Of a stretch of 64,000 nucleotides of DNA, positions 49,597-58,779 are shown in pieces (the stretch's first letter is position 1; each line of letters starts with the position of its first letter). The notes under the pieces are model-generated. The model was not told the DNA's origin. It saw only the letters and a program-made list of their open reading frames with translations, and did no database searches. The position numbers were made by a program, and so were the translations under genes. The stretch comes from Prochlorococcus sp. AG-670-N10 (GTDB lineage Bacteria > Cyanobacteriota > Cyanobacteriia > PCC-6307 > Cyanobiaceae): positions 1-64,000 of the forward strand of contig QCSX01000003.1 in the NCBI GenBank assembly GCA_003209065.1, given 5' to 3'.

Positions 49597-50805
49597 ATGT
49601 CGAAGTTGTCTCTTTCCAGTCTTGATAAATCTAAATTAGAAGGAAAAAAAGTTCTTGTAAGGGTTGATTTTAATGTCCCATTAAATGACAGTGGTCAGAT
49701 TACTGATGATACTAGAATAAGAGCAGCAATTCCTACTATAAAATATCTTATAAATAATTCGGCAAAAGTTATATTAACTGCTCATTTTGGAAGACCTAAA
49801 GGGAAAGTTAATGAAAAAATGAGATTAACCCCAGTTGCTACCAGATTAAGCGATATATTGGAACAAAAAGTTAATTTGACTGAAAGCTGTATTGGTGAAA
49901 AAGCTCTAATCAAATCTAATAATCTGAAGAACGGGGATGTTTTGTTATTAGAAAATGTTCGTTTTTTTGAAGAGGAAGAAAAAAATGATTTAGAATTTGC
50001 CAAAAATTTAGCTGCTCACGCAGATATTTATGTTAACGATGCATTTGGCGCTGCTCATAGAGCTCATGCTTCAACTCAAGGAGTTACAAAATTTTTAGAG
50101 CCCTCAGTAGCAGGATTTTTGTTAGAAAAAGAATTGAAATATTTACAGGGTGCAATAGATGCTCCCAAACGTCCTCTTGCCGCAATAGTTGGAGGTTCTA
50201 AAGTTAGTAGCAAAATTGGTGTTTTAGATTCTCTTCTAGATAAGTGTGACAAAATTATTATTGGTGGAGGTATGATTTTTACTTTCTATAAAGCAAGAGG
50301 ATTGGACGTTGGAAAGAGTCTTGTTGAGGAAGATAAACTTGAGCTCGCAAGAAATTTAGAGGCAAAAGCAAAAAATAAAGGAGTTGAACTGCTTTTACCA
50401 TCTGATGTGGTACTTGCTAATGAGTTCTCTCCCACTGCCGAAACTAAATTATCCCAAATAGATTCAATAAGTGGCGATTGGATGGGGCTAGACATTGGAC
50501 CAGAATCAATCAAAGTATTCCAAAATGCTCTTGCTGAATGCAAAACAATTATTTGGAATGGTCCGATGGGTGTTTTTGAATTTGATAAATTTGCTGAAGG
50601 TACAAATGCGATAGCAACAACCCTTGCAGATTTAAGTTCTTTCTCTGAGGTTTGTACAATTATTGGTGGAGGTGACTCAGTAGCCGCAGTGGAGAAAGCT
50701 GGCTTGGCTGAAAGAATGTCGCATATATCTACTGGTGGGGGCGCTAGTTTAGAACTTTTAGAAGGCAAAACTTTACCTGGGGTTGCTGCTTTAAAAGAAG
50801 CTTAA
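49597..50805 (+). CDS. pgk: Phosphoglycerate kinase
   Basis: Calvin-cycle and glycolytic enzyme, 402 residues. The sequence has [45 protein letters not shown] and [31 protein letters not shown] and the C-terminal nucleotide loop [15 protein letters not shown] follow. All substrate residues look intact. It uses an ATG start after a 225-bp spacer; no gene or confident promoter can be seen in that spacer. The stop is 1 bp before the convergent hypothetical gene. Confidence 0.97.
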   Translation: MSKLSLSSLDKSKLEGKKVLVRVDFNVPLNDSGQITDDTRIRAAIPTIKYLINNSAKVILTAHFGRPKGKVNEKMRLTPVATRLSDILEQKVNLTESCIGEKALIKSNNLKNGDVLLLENVRFFEEEEKNDLEFAKNLAAHADIYVNDAFGAAHRAHASTQGVTKFLEPSVAGFLLEKELKYLQGAIDAPKRPLAAIVGGSKVSSKIGVLDSLLDKCDKIIIGGGMIFTFYKARGLDVGKSLVEEDKLELARNLEAKAKNKGVELLLPSDVVLANEFSPTAETKLSQIDSISGDWMGLDIGPESIKVFQNALAECKTIIWNGPMGVFEFDKFAEGTNAIATTLADLSSFSEVCTIIGGGDSVAAVEKAGLAERMSHISTGGGASLELLEGKTLPGVAALKEA

Positions 50806-50806
50806 A

Positions 50807-51538
50807 TTACATTTTATCAACAATTTCAACGCCTTTAGTAAATGAAATTATTCCTTTTGGATGCACTATGATCCCCGACCATATTTGCGTACTTGGTTTA
50901 GATGATGCTCTAGTAGTTTTAAAAATACCTCCAGAGGCTAAAAGCTCAATGTTGATTTCTTGTTTTAGATAAGATTGATCCTGATGAGATTTGATTCCTC
51001 CAGCTATAACTTCATTACCAAGAGGTTCATTTAAAATAATATCAATATCATATTTTGTACCAGTAAGAACTTTGTCTGGAATTCTAAAAATAATATCAGT
51101 TTTGTTATTATCGTTTCTTATAGTGGTAAGCAAATTTTTTATTTCCCCATTATTTATTTTGTCATTATTAGTAAAATATAGATACTTAAATTTGGATTCA
51201 AGAAAGTATATTTGCCCATTAACTATTTTCTTTCCATTAACTTTGATATCAAATATTTTTTCTTTAGAATTTCCTCTGCTTAATTTTTTAATTTGCCATT
51301 GTGAATTAGGAAAATCATTTATTATTTCCTTAAATTGTGATTGAATCTTTAAGTTTTCTTCTTCTTTGAAAATGCTTTTTATCAATTGTAAGTTTCTAGT
51401 ATTTAGTGCCTTTTCAAGATTTTTTCTTATATCAACGTTTGTATTTTGGGCGATTGCTAATTTTGGGAAAATGAGATAAATAATTATATAGATAAATAAT
51501 CCTAATTTTGCAAAGAAATTTGAATTAATCATTTTCAT
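50807..51538 (-). CDS. Exported conserved hypothetical protein
   Basis: A 243-residue protein with an N-terminal signal peptide (LGLFIYIIIYLIFPKLAIAQ, likely cleaved after AIA). Residues 30-140 look like an alpha+beta NTF2-like domain (ALNTRNLQLIKSIFKEEENL, SQWQIKKLSRGN, GQIYFLESKFKYLYF). The second half is beta-rich (GTKYDIDIILNEPLGNEVIA, SGIIVHPKGIISFTKG). I do not recognise a named family. The coordinates are squeezed between pgk (convergent, 1 bp) and murG (divergent, 35 bp), which supports it as real. Probable periplasmic location. Confidence 0.78.
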   Translation of the reverse strand: MKMINSNFFAKLGLFIYIIIYLIFPKLAIAQNTNVDIRKNLEKALNTRNLQLIKSIFKEEENLKIQSQFKEIINDFPNSQWQIKKLSRGNSKEKIFDIKVNGKKIVNGQIYFLESKFKYLYFTNNDKINNGEIKNLLTTIRNDNNKTDIIFRIPDKVLTGTKYDIDIILNEPLGNEVIAGGIKSHQDQSYLKQEINIELLASGGIFKTTRASSKPSTQIWSGIIVHPKGIISFTKGVEIVDKM

Positions 51539-51573
51539 AACTTTCTCATTTTATTTTACTTATTTAATTTTTA

Positions 51574-52668
51574 ATGTCTAAAAATAGAAATAATTTATTA
51601 ATTGCTGCAAGTGGTACTGGAGGTCATATTTTCCCTGCTTTAGCAGTTTCTAAAAAGGTTCAAAAAGATTGGAATATCCATTGGTTAGGCGTTGAAAAAA
51701 GACTTGATGCTAAATTTGTACCTAAAAACTATAATTTTTTGACTTTAAAGCTAGAGACACCAAAAAAAAATATTTTTATATTTATTCAATATTTGAAAAT
51801 TTTATTTTCAACTTTTACTATTATCAAAATCCTAAAAGACAAAAAAATTAATTTAGTATTTACGACTGGTGGATATATTTCGGCACCCTCAATTCTTGCA
51901 GCAAAGTTGTTAAAAATACCTGTCATTATGCATGAATCAAATTTGATACCAGGCATGGTTACAAAATATTTTGGTTTTTTATGTAAATTTGTTCTTATAG
52001 GATTTAAAGATACAAATTCTTATTTAAAAAATTGTAAGACTATTTTTACTGGCACTCCTCTAAGGGAGGAATTTTATGAAACTAATCCTTTACCAGAATG
52101 GGTTCCACGAGGAAAAGGTCCTCTTCTAATTGTTATGGGAGGAAGTCAAGGGGCAAAGGATATTAATAAAATTTTTTATGAAGCTCTTAATTTTTTAATA
52201 AAACAAAAATTTAGAATTGTTCATATTGTCGGAGATAATAATCTAAATAATTCCCTAAGAAAAAAATCTAATAATTATGTTCAAAAGAAATTTACTAATC
52301 AAATTGCATCTTTGATGCAAAACTGTGACCTCGTAATATCAAGATCTGGAGCAGGGACAATTAATGAACTTATACAAACTGGGAAACCGTCAATTTTAAT
52401 TCCATACCCAAATTCTAAAAATAATCACCAAGAAAAAAATGCAATGATTCTCTCTTCAATTGGGGGTGCTATTTTAATAAATCAAAATAAAATTTCTAAG
52501 GAATATTTTGAACAGACTTTGAAAAGGATTTTTAAATTCAAATCAAAAAAAGGCAAACCTAAATATGAAATTCTAGATTTAATGAAAGAAAATATGAAAA
52601 CTCTTAATTACTTAAAATCTACAAATGAGATTAAAAGATTCATAAACTATTTTTTAAAAGAATTATAA
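51574..52668 (+). CDS. murG: UDP-N-acetylglucosamine transferase MurG
   Basis: Forms lipid II in peptidoglycan synthesis. The 364 residues have the glycine-rich ASGTGGHIFPALAVSKKV at the N-terminus, FTTGGYISAPSILAAKLLKI and IMHESNLIPGMVTKYF. VMGGSQGAKDINKIFYEAL, ISRSGAGTINELIQTGKPSI and IPYPNSKNNHQEKNA follow. It looks complete. The 3' end overlaps the convergent CobC-like gene by 22 bp, the longest convergent overlap between genes here. Confidence 0.95.
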   Translation: MSKNRNNLLIAASGTGGHIFPALAVSKKVQKDWNIHWLGVEKRLDAKFVPKNYNFLTLKLETPKKNIFIFIQYLKILFSTFTIIKILKDKKINLVFTTGGYISAPSILAAKLLKIPVIMHESNLIPGMVTKYFGFLCKFVLIGFKDTNSYLKNCKTIFTGTPLREEFYETNPLPEWVPRGKGPLLIVMGGSQGAKDINKIFYEALNFLIKQKFRIVHIVGDNNLNNSLRKKSNNYVQKKFTNQIASLMQNCDLVISRSGAGTINELIQTGKPSILIPYPNSKNNHQEKNAMILSSIGGAILINQNKISKEYFEQTLKRIFKFKSKKGKPKYEILDLMKENMKTLNYLKSTNEIKRFINYFLKEL

Positions 52669-53732
52669 ATTTCTCTACATAAAATTTTATTCTTTTTTCT
52701 ATTCTGTAAACTTATTCTTGCCCAGTTTTCATTTAGAAATATAAATGAGGCACATTCTCTAATTAAGATACCTTTGTGTTTTAAATAATTAATATTAGAA
52801 GATAATGAAAATTTACTTTCTATCAAGAAAAAGTTAGTTGAAGAGTTATGTACCTTAAGATTATTTATTTTCGATAATTTATTTGAAACCCAATTCTTCT
52901 CTGTTATTACCCAATCATGAATCTTTTGTATCCATTCTTTATAAAAAACTCTATTACTTAATAATTCTATCCCAGCCCTAATAGCAAAGGAATTTAATGG
53001 CCATGGATCTCTTATAATATTCCATTGTTTAAGTTTTTTAGATGAGCCAATAATGTAACCTAATCTTAAACCTGCAATGTTAAAGAGTTTGGTTAAACTC
53101 CTAATAACTAATAAATTATCATAAATTTTAGTGAGCGGGATTAAAGATTCTTGCTCGCCATTTGGTGTTATTGCTAAGAAAGCTTCATCACAAATAACTA
53201 ATTTATATTTCTTTAAAATTATTTCTAATGACTTTTTGTCCCATAATTGACCAGTGGGGTTATGTGGGTTTGTTATCCAAAGAACATCGCAAATAGGATT
53301 AAGTGGAAAGGATTGAGGGAAACTATTACTCCAATTTTTTGGCAATTCTGAATAATCGAAGCTAGCATTCCAGCAATTTAGAGATCTTTCATAATCCACG
53401 AAACCTGGACTTGGAATACAACTTGCTCCAAATTTTGAAGCTTCATATCCTGCCCAAGTTATTAGTTCAGAAGCTCCATTACCTGGCAATATATTTTCGG
53501 GACTTATTTGATGAAACTCTCCAATTATTTCTCTTAAATTATTTAGATTCCTTTCAGGATAATATCGAAATCCTAGTGTTTTTATTTCTGATTTTAAAGC
53601 GTCTATAAGGAGCTTTGGGGGTTTAAAAGGAACTAATGATGCACTTGAGTCAATTATTTCAGAAGTTAATAGATTTAATTTTTTTGCCTGAGTCAATATA
53701 TTTCCTCCATGCTTGAAGTTCATATCTTTCAT
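52647..53732 (-). CDS. PLP aminotransferase-fold protein, CobC/CobD-like (threonine-phosphate decarboxylase group)
   Basis: A 361-residue fold-type I PLP enzyme. The opening KHGGNILTQAKKL and LIDSSASL-like IIDSSASLVPFKPP match the CobC/CobD group, which makes aminopropanol phosphate for the corrin side chain. Core motifs are ILPGNGASELI, WITNPHNPTGQLW, VICDEAFLAI and the PLP lysine in IRSLTKLFNIAGLRLGYIIG. The exact substrate is inferred. It is 6 bp downstream of pyrD on the same strand. Confidence 0.82.
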   Translation of the reverse strand: MKDMNFKHGGNILTQAKKLNLLTSEIIDSSASLVPFKPPKLLIDALKSEIKTLGFRYYPERNLNNLREIIGEFHQISPENILPGNGASELITWAGYEASKFGASCIPSPGFVDYERSLNCWNASFDYSELPKNWSNSFPQSFPLNPICDVLWITNPHNPTGQLWDKKSLEIILKKYKLVICDEAFLAITPNGEQESLIPLTKIYDNLLVIRSLTKLFNIAGLRLGYIIGSSKKLKQWNIIRDPWPLNSFAIRAGIELLSNRVFYKEWIQKIHDWVITEKNWVSNKLSKINNLKVHNSSTNFFLIESKFSLSSNINYLKHKGILIRECASFIFLNENWARISLQNRKKNKILCREIYNSFKK

Positions 53733-53738
53733 AATTGA

Positions 53739-54908
53739 TTATTCAATCCATTCTAAGTTTGATCCAATAGCTTCCTTTATATTTGATAATTGGTGATTAT
53801 TAAGTTGTTTTATGATCCCATTAAGAATATCTGGAACTAATTGCGGACCTTTATAAATCCATCCAGTATATATTTGAATCAAAGATGCGCCTGAACATAT
53901 TCTTTCCCATGCAGATTCTGGGCTATCTATTCCTCCTACTCCAATTAAATTAATATTATTATTTATATTATGTATATGACGAATAATTTCGTTAGCTTTT
54001 AGTTGAAGTGGTCTGCCGCTTAATCCACCATTTTCCTCATTAAGTAATAGTCCTGTTTGCTGTATCTTTCTTTGTTCAAGACCTAATCTATCTAGACTTG
54101 TATTTGTAGCAATAATTCCATCAATATTCTCATCAATAATTAGCTGACATATATCTTCAATATCTTTATAACTTAAATCTGGTGCAATTTTTACAAATAT
54201 AGGTGGACAATTATCTAATTTTTTAACTTCTCTTAGCAGTTCTTTTAGAAGAATAGGATCTTGTAACTTTCTAAGACCCTCAGTATTAGGTGAACTTACA
54301 TTTATAGCGGCGTAATTACAATAAGGAATCAGTAGTTTTAAAGAAGTTAAATAATCTTCTGTGGCCATGGATAAGCTTGTAATTTTAGATTTACCGAAAT
54401 TTATGCCCAAACAATTATTTTTTCTATTTTTTGACAAACCAACACCTTGCTTTAAAAAGTTTTTAACAAGATTTTCAGCACCATTATTGTTGAATCCCAT
54501 TCTATTTAATGCTGCCTCCTCTTTAGCTAATCTGAACAATCTTGGTTTTGCATTTCCAGCTTGAGGAAATTTAGTAACTGTACCAATTTCAGCGAAACCA
54601 AACCCAAAATCGCTCCAAATATTTGCAGCGTTACCATTTTTATCAAAACCAGCTGCCAAACCTACTGGATTAGAAAAATCTATTCCACATATTTTTTGAT
54701 GTAATCTTCTATCAACCACACATAATTCTTTATTTAAATTATTTATTATTCTTGAAATTAAGGGCCAATTTCTATTGTTTGAGCTAAAAGTTAGAAGACT
54801 TAATGAGAAGTTTGTAAGGTACTCTGCATCTATTCCAGCGTCTTTTTTAAGGATAGGAGTGACCAAATTCTTATAAATATTATTAAACATTCCTTTCTGT
54901 TCAATCAT
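53739..54908 (-). CDS. pyrD: Dihydroorotate dehydrogenase (quinone, class 2)
   Basis: Oxidises dihydroorotate to orotate with quinone as acceptor in pyrimidine synthesis. The 389 residues have KICGIDFSNPVGLAAGFDKN, FGFAEIGTVTKFPQAGNAKP and RLFRLAKEEAALNRMGFNN. YAAINVSSPNTEGLRKLQ and IGVGGIDSPESAWERI follow. The N-terminal 45 residues form the helical membrane-associating extension of class 2 enzymes. It lies between rnhA (14 bp) and the CobC-like gene (6 bp), all leftward. Confidence 0.95.
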   Translation of the reverse strand: MIEQKGMFNNIYKNLVTPILKKDAGIDAEYLTNFSLSLLTFSSNNRNWPLISRIINNLNKELCVVDRRLHQKICGIDFSNPVGLAAGFDKNGNAANIWSDFGFGFAEIGTVTKFPQAGNAKPRLFRLAKEEAALNRMGFNNNGAENLVKNFLKQGVGLSKNRKNNCLGINFGKSKITSLSMATEDYLTSLKLLIPYCNYAAINVSSPNTEGLRKLQDPILLKELLREVKKLDNCPPIFVKIAPDLSYKDIEDICQLIIDENIDGIIATNTSLDRLGLEQRKIQQTGLLLNEENGGLSGRPLQLKANEIIRHIHNINNNINLIGVGGIDSPESAWERICSGASLIQIYTGWIYKGPQLVPDILNGIIKQLNNHQLSNIKEAIGSNLEWIE

Positions 54909-54922
54909 AAAAATATTAAAGA

Positions 54923-55645
54923 TTAAATGTTTTTACTTTCTATTATCCAATATTTTTGATTTTTAGGAATCAGTTTCCAATTACGCCATTCAAATGATTC
55001 ATATTTTTGAACGAGTATATAACTTTCTTCTCCAAGTAATTCATGTAATTCACTAGAATTTAAAAAATATTTTTTTTCAGCAAATTTTTCAAGTAATTCA
55101 TTTTTGGAAAATAATTTTTGAATTTTAGTAGGCTCTGTTTCATTTGAAAGGTTTTTTGATGTAAGTGATTTTTTACCTTCACTAATTAAACTTATACCTT
55201 TACTATAGCTTGTAGCAATTAAATCAACTCTTTCATTATGTTTATCCCCACTATGCCCTTTAACGAATTGCATCTCTAGGCCTTTTATTCTTAAAACATC
55301 TATTTTTTGCCATAAATCCAAATTTTGAACAGATTTTCCGGAACTTGTTTTCCATCCATTTCTCTTCCAATTAATGATCCAATTTGTATAGCCTTCAATA
55401 ACATATTTACTATCTGTTCTTAATTTAAAGTTTTCTTTTAATTGAAAATCTTTTAACTTTTCGAGAGTTTTGATAGCTGCAGTGAGTTCCATCCTATTGT
55501 TAGTGGTATTTTCTTCAGAACCACCTATTTCTATTTCACTATTATCATTAAAAATTATTAGTCCTCCCCACCCACCAGGACCTGGGTTCCCACTGCAAGC
55601 ACCATCTGTTGCGGCTTCAATTGCAATATTTTGTTGACTATTCAT
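54923..55645 (-). CDS. rnhA: Ribonuclease HI with C-terminal extension
   Basis: Degrades RNA in RNA-DNA hybrids. The catalytic acidic residues are present: ATDGACSGNPGPGGWG, NNRMELTAAI, LRTDSKYVIEGY and KGHSGDKHNERVD. The RNase H domain ends around residue 150. About 90 further residues follow (for example LLEKFAEKKYFLNSSELHEL and WRNWKLIPKNQKYWI), making 240 instead of the usual ~155. The extension's function is unknown. It is 14 bp upstream of pyrD in the same direction and follows rplL. Confidence 0.93.
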   Translation of the reverse strand: MNSQQNIAIEAATDGACSGNPGPGGWGGLIIFNDNSEIEIGGSEENTTNNRMELTAAIKTLEKLKDFQLKENFKLRTDSKYVIEGYTNWIINWKRNGWKTSSGKSVQNLDLWQKIDVLRIKGLEMQFVKGHSGDKHNERVDLIATSYSKGISLISEGKKSLTSKNLSNETEPTKIQKLFSKNELLEKFAEKKYFLNSSELHELLGEESYILVQKYESFEWRNWKLIPKNQKYWIIESKNI

Positions 55646-55690
55646 AATTTTAAAGCCGATATTAGATATATCGGCTAGAAAAATTTTTCT

Positions 55691-56083
55691 CTATTTTAGT
55701 GTAACCTTACCGCCAGCTTCTTCAATCTCTTTCTTTAAAGTTTCAGCATCTGCTTTCGCAATACCTTCTTTAACTGTCTTTGGTGCGGATTCAACAAGTG
55801 CTTTTGCATCACCAAGACCAAGACCAGTAGCATTTCTTACAACTTTAAGGACTTTGATTTTAGCCGCTGCGTCGAAGCTTTCTAGAATTACGTCGAATTC
55901 AGTTTTCTCTTCAGCTGCTTCACCGCCTCCATCTCCACCAGCTCCTGGAGCTGCCATTACTACACCAGCTGATGCAGCGGCAGAGACACCAAATGCCTCT
56001 TCGATTTGTTTAACAAGCTCAGATGCTTCTAAAAGTGAGAGGGATTTCAATGATTCGAGAATTTCTTCAGTTTTTGCAGTCAT
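55691..56083 (-). CDS. rplL: 50S ribosomal protein L7/L12
   Basis: Stalk protein recruiting translation factors. The 130 residues contain the N-terminal dimerisation helices, a Gly/Ala-rich hinge ([20 protein letters not shown]) and the C-terminal domain ([40 protein letters not shown]). The codons and composition are more GC-rich than the neighbours, as usual for highly expressed ribosomal genes. It is 28 bp downstream of rplJ. Confidence 0.97.
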   Translation of the reverse strand: MTAKTEEILESLKSLSLLEASELVKQIEEAFGVSAAASAGVVMAAPGAGGDGGGEAAEEKTEFDVILESFDAAAKIKVLKVVRNATGLGLGDAKALVESAPKTVKEGIAKADAETLKKEIEEAGGKVTLK

Positions 56084-56111
56084 TTTCTTAATAGATAATT
56101 AATTTTGAAGT

Positions 56112-56639
56112 TTAAGATTCTGATTTTTCAGAATGTTGTTTAAGTGATCTAGCAAGTCCAGAAGGCACTTCATTGATAGAAATAGCAATTTTTGTAGCAA
56201 CACCATTTAGTGCACCAGCAATTTTTGCCATTAATACCTCTCTCGAAGGTAGACTTGCGATCTCTTTTATTTCAGATTCGCTGAGAAGTCTACCTTCAAA
56301 TAAAGCTCCTTTGGTTTCGGATTTTTTTGTCTCATTCTGAAAAGATTGAATTGCTTTTACAGCGCCTCCAACATCTTCTTTGATTAAAACAAAAGCATTA
56401 GTCCCTGTGAGTAAAGATTCAAGATTATCCCAATTACTATTACCATCAATTGCTTTACGCATTAATGAGTTTTTGGTAACTTTGCAAATGCCATTATTTG
56501 TTTGCAATCTTGATCGCAAATCAGACATCTCCTTGATAGTTAAACCTTTATAGTCGAGAACTACAGCCATTTCCGAATCATCTAACAGAGATTTTATTTC
56601 TGAGACGATTTTTTGCTTATTCTCTATTGTTCGGCCCAT
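56112..56639 (-). CDS. rplJ: 50S ribosomal protein L10
   Basis: Anchors the L7/L12 stalk. I place the start at ATG 56639 ([19 protein letters not shown]), giving 175 residues, the family's usual length. The track's TTG at 56684 would add 15 residues that family members lack and that lie inside the structured leader. Recognisable segments are [32 protein letters not shown] and [20 protein letters not shown]. The gene follows an L10-type leader and probably its own promoter, and is co-transcribed with rplL. Confidence 0.95.
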   Translation of the reverse strand: MGRTIENKQKIVSEIKSLLDDSEMAVVLDYKGLTIKEMSDLRSRLQTNNGICKVTKNSLMRKAIDGNSNWDNLESLLTGTNAFVLIKEDVGGAVKAIQSFQNETKKSETKGALFEGRLLSESEIKEIASLPSREVLMAKIAGALNGVATKIAISINEVPSGLARSLKQHSEKSES

Positions 56640-56644
56640 TGTTG

Positions 56645-56725
56645 TTTTTGGATCGTAATTTAGGAAGAGCAGGAAATGCGGCAAAGTCCATTTATGAAAG
56701 AGGCCGCACTTATTAGATCCAAAAA
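56645..56725 (-). repeat. Nested stem in the rplJ 5' leader that ends just before the start codon
   Basis: A perfect ten-base inverted repeat (TTTTTGGATC at 56645-56654 and GATCCAAAAA at 56716-56725) encloses a perfect six-base repeat (TGCGGC at 56677-56682 and GCCGCA at 56703-56708). Read in the mRNA sense, the outer stem ends five bases before the rplJ ATG, so it could mask the initiation region. It lies downstream of the L10-binding motif, where attenuators or translational switches are found in other bacteria. Confidence 0.6.
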
Positions 56726-56734
56726 GAAAATAAT

Positions 56735-56806
56735 TAAGACGAAACCTCGGCAGGAATTAATAATTTAGCAAGAACTAAATCTACCTACTTTCTTTGGCCG
56801 TATTAT
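56735..56806 (-). ncRNA. Ribosomal protein L10 leader (rplJL autoregulatory RNA)
   Basis: Read on the minus strand, the leader contains AAAGAAAGTAGGTAG, a hairpin region, then CCTGCCGAGGTTTCGTC. This AGGTAG...CCTGCCGAGG pairing is the hallmark of the L10-binding kink-turn leader in many bacteria. L10-L12 bound here would repress rplJ-rplL. The location, between rplA and rplJ, is exactly where the leader is expected. Confidence 0.8.
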
Positions 56807-56815
56807 TGCTTTAAA

Positions 56816-56821
56816 ATTATA
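56816..56821 (-). promoter_or_regulatory. TATAAT -10 element, candidate rplJL promoter
   Basis: On the minus strand TATAAT lies 10 bases after the rplA stop. A start about 7 bases downstream would place the whole L10 leader at the 5' end of an rplJ-rplL transcript. No clear -35 element is visible. Confidence 0.4.
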
Positions 56822-56831
56822 CTATAGAACG

Positions 56832-57539
56832 TTAACTTTCAGGCTGATAATCTTGCAAGGCATTTATATCGACTTGAACTGAAGGTCCCATAGTTGAAGT
56901 TACATAAAAACTTTTCCAATACTTACCTTTCGCACCACTAGGCTTATTTTTGTCAATCGATTCTTGTAGTGTCTTTAAGTTTTCAAATAAAGCATTTTCG
57001 GTGAAGCTAGCTTTCCCAAAGCGAACATGCACAATCCCAGCTTTATCTGCTCTGAATTCTAATTTACCCGCCTTAAATTCTTTTATTGCACTAGCTATAT
57101 CACTAGTTACAGTACCAGCTTTAGGATTTGGCATTAACCCCCTTGGTCCTAATACTCTTCCAAGTTTTGCTACTTTTGGCATCATATCAGGAGTTGCAAT
57201 AAGCAAATCAAAATCCATATTGCCTTTATTAATGCTTTCTACAAGATCTTCTTCTCCAAAAAGATCTGCACCAGCAGATTTGGCTTTTGCTACATTTTCA
57301 CCGCTAGTGATAACAGCAATTTTAATACCTTGACCAGTACCATTAGGTAGAGCTACTGTTGTTCGTAGCTGTTGATCTGTGTATTTTGGATCAATACCTA
57401 ACCGAATATGAGCTTCAATTGTCTCATCGAATTTAGCATTTGCATTTTTCTTGATAATACCTAAGGCATCAAGGGGAGCATATGTGCGATCTTCTATCTT
57501 TGATGATAGAACCGTCATTCTTTTAGAAAGTTTTTTCAT
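56832..57539 (-). CDS. rplA: 50S ribosomal protein L1
   Basis: L1-stalk protein and, in many bacteria, a translational repressor of its own operon. The 235 residues have [20 protein letters not shown] at the N-terminus, then [40 protein letters not shown] and [18 protein letters not shown] follow. It starts with ATG 66 bp downstream of rplK. A small GGTTAA/TTAACC hairpin lies in that gap. Confidence 0.97.
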   Translation of the reverse strand: MKKLSKRMTVLSSKIEDRTYAPLDALGIIKKNANAKFDETIEAHIRLGIDPKYTDQQLRTTVALPNGTGQGIKIAVITSGENVAKAKSAGADLFGEEDLVESINKGNMDFDLLIATPDMMPKVAKLGRVLGPRGLMPNPKAGTVTSDIASAIKEFKAGKLEFRADKAGIVHVRFGKASFTENALFENLKTLQESIDKNKPSGAKGKYWKSFYVTSTMGPSVQVDINALQDYQPES

Positions 57540-57558
57540 AATGTATTTGGGTTCAAAC

Positions 57559-57574
57559 GGTTAAAGAATTAACC
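57559..57574 (-). repeat. Small hairpin in the rplK-rplA intergenic gap
   Basis: GGTTAA-AGAA-TTAACC is a perfect six-base inverted repeat with a four-base loop, 20 bases upstream of the rplA start. In the mRNA sense it follows a GGGGAGG purine run. It could be a processing or regulatory stem; I cannot show that it binds L1. Confidence 0.3.
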
Positions 57575-57605
57575 TCCCCTAAAAAGTGAAAGTTTGGGAT
57601 TAAAT

Positions 57606-58031
57606 TTATTCAGTAATTGAAACGCCCATATTTCGAGCAGTTCCTTCAATTACCTTCATAGCTGATTCAATACTTGTACAGTTTAAATCAGGAAGCTTTG
57701 TTTTGGCTATTTCCTCTAATTGAGATTTACTGATATTTCCCACAGATCCTTTAGAAGATTCACCAGCTCCTTTTTCTATTCCAGCGGCTTTAGTTATTAA
57801 GACTGAAGCAGGTGGAGTTTTGGTTATAAATGTAAAACTTCTATCTTCAAAAACTGAAATTTCAACAGGAATAACAAAACCGGCTTTTTCTTGTGTTCTT
57901 GCATTATATTCTTTGCAAAATGCCATTATATTGACACCATGTTGACCTAATGCTGGACCCACTGGTGGGGCTGGGTTTGCTTTGCCAGCTTGAAGTGCTA
58001 GTTTAATAACCGCAACAATTTTTTTTGCCAT
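57606..58031 (-). CDS. rplK: 50S ribosomal protein L11
   Basis: GTPase-centre ribosomal protein, 141 residues. It starts [20 protein letters not shown] and continues [20 protein letters not shown], with [20 protein letters not shown] and the C-terminal RNA-binding domain ending [12 protein letters not shown]. All segments are standard. It lies 62 bp downstream of nusG and upstream of rplA in the usual order. Confidence 0.98.
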   Translation of the reverse strand: MAKKIVAVIKLALQAGKANPAPPVGPALGQHGVNIMAFCKEYNARTQEKAGFVIPVEISVFEDRSFTFITKTPPASVLITKAAGIEKGAGESSKGSVGNISKSQLEEIAKTKLPDLNCTSIESAMKVIEGTARNMGVSITE

Positions 58032-58093
58032 TGGTTTCTTGAATTTAAAGGGGGTTTGAAATGATTAATTTACTCGATAAACAGAAATAATAA

Positions 58094-58705
58094 TTAATTT
58101 TGTTTACTGATTTGGGAGAATTCTAATTCTACAGGAGTTTCGCGCCCAAAGATTGAAAGTAATGCTTTTAATTTATTTCTTTCCCCCGAAACTTCTATAA
58201 CTTCACCCTGAAAATCTTTAAAAGGTCCACTAGTAACGATAATTCTATCTTTTTCCTCAAGATCTAATTTTATTACAGCTTTCTTCTCCGAGGCGCGTTT
58301 AAATATTCTATTTACCTCTTGCCTGGATAAGGGTCGAGGTTTAATATGTCCTCGTGATCTACCGCTGCCTCTTCCATCTTCCGCTCCAACAAAATTAATA
58401 ACATTGGGAGTACTTTTTACAGCCATCATTGTATCTTCATCCAGAATCATCCTAACCAATACGTAACCAGGGAAAACTTTTTCCTCAGTAGTTTGTCTAG
58501 AACCATCTTTTTTAAGTTTAATACCTGGAGTTTGAGGAATTTCAATCTCTATAATTCTATTATTAACACCTAATGTTACTGACCTTTGCTCGAGAGTGGC
58601 TTTTACTTTCTTTTCACAGCTTGATGCAACTTGTACCGCATACCATCTAGCAATACTAGTATTAGCCTTTTGAGAACTAAGGTTTGTTGTCAATTCATTA
58701 CTCAT
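58094..58705 (-). CDS. nusG: Transcription termination/antitermination factor NusG
   Basis: Binds RNA polymerase and links transcription with termination or translation. The 203 residues contain the NGN domain (SIARWYAVQVASSCEKKVKA, KVFPGYVLVRMILDEDTMMA) and the KOW domain (DRIIVTSGPFKDFQGEVIEV). A 20-residue N-terminal tail precedes the NGN domain. It is 74 bp downstream of secE, the normal arrangement. Confidence 0.97.
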   Translation of the reverse strand: MSNELTTNLSSQKANTSIARWYAVQVASSCEKKVKATLEQRSVTLGVNNRIIEIEIPQTPGIKLKKDGSRQTTEEKVFPGYVLVRMILDEDTMMAVKSTPNVINFVGAEDGRGSGRSRGHIKPRPLSRQEVNRIFKRASEKKAVIKLDLEEKDRIIVTSGPFKDFQGEVIEVSGERNKLKALLSIFGRETPVELEFSQISKQN

Positions 58706-58779
58706 TTTTCTTTCTTTGGAAACTGGATAAATGATTTTTTAAAATTATAGGATTGAATCTATATTTAAAAATTTTTAAT

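Noticed and set aside
50286-50768. 160-residue minus-strand ORF inside pgk
   Set aside because: It lies entirely antisense to the conserved pgk frame and has the Ser/Pro-rich composition of a shadow ORF.
56640-56684. TTG at 56684 as the L10 start
   Set aside because: The extra 15 residues are absent from L10 proteins and lie inside the structured leader; ATG at 56639 gives the normal length.
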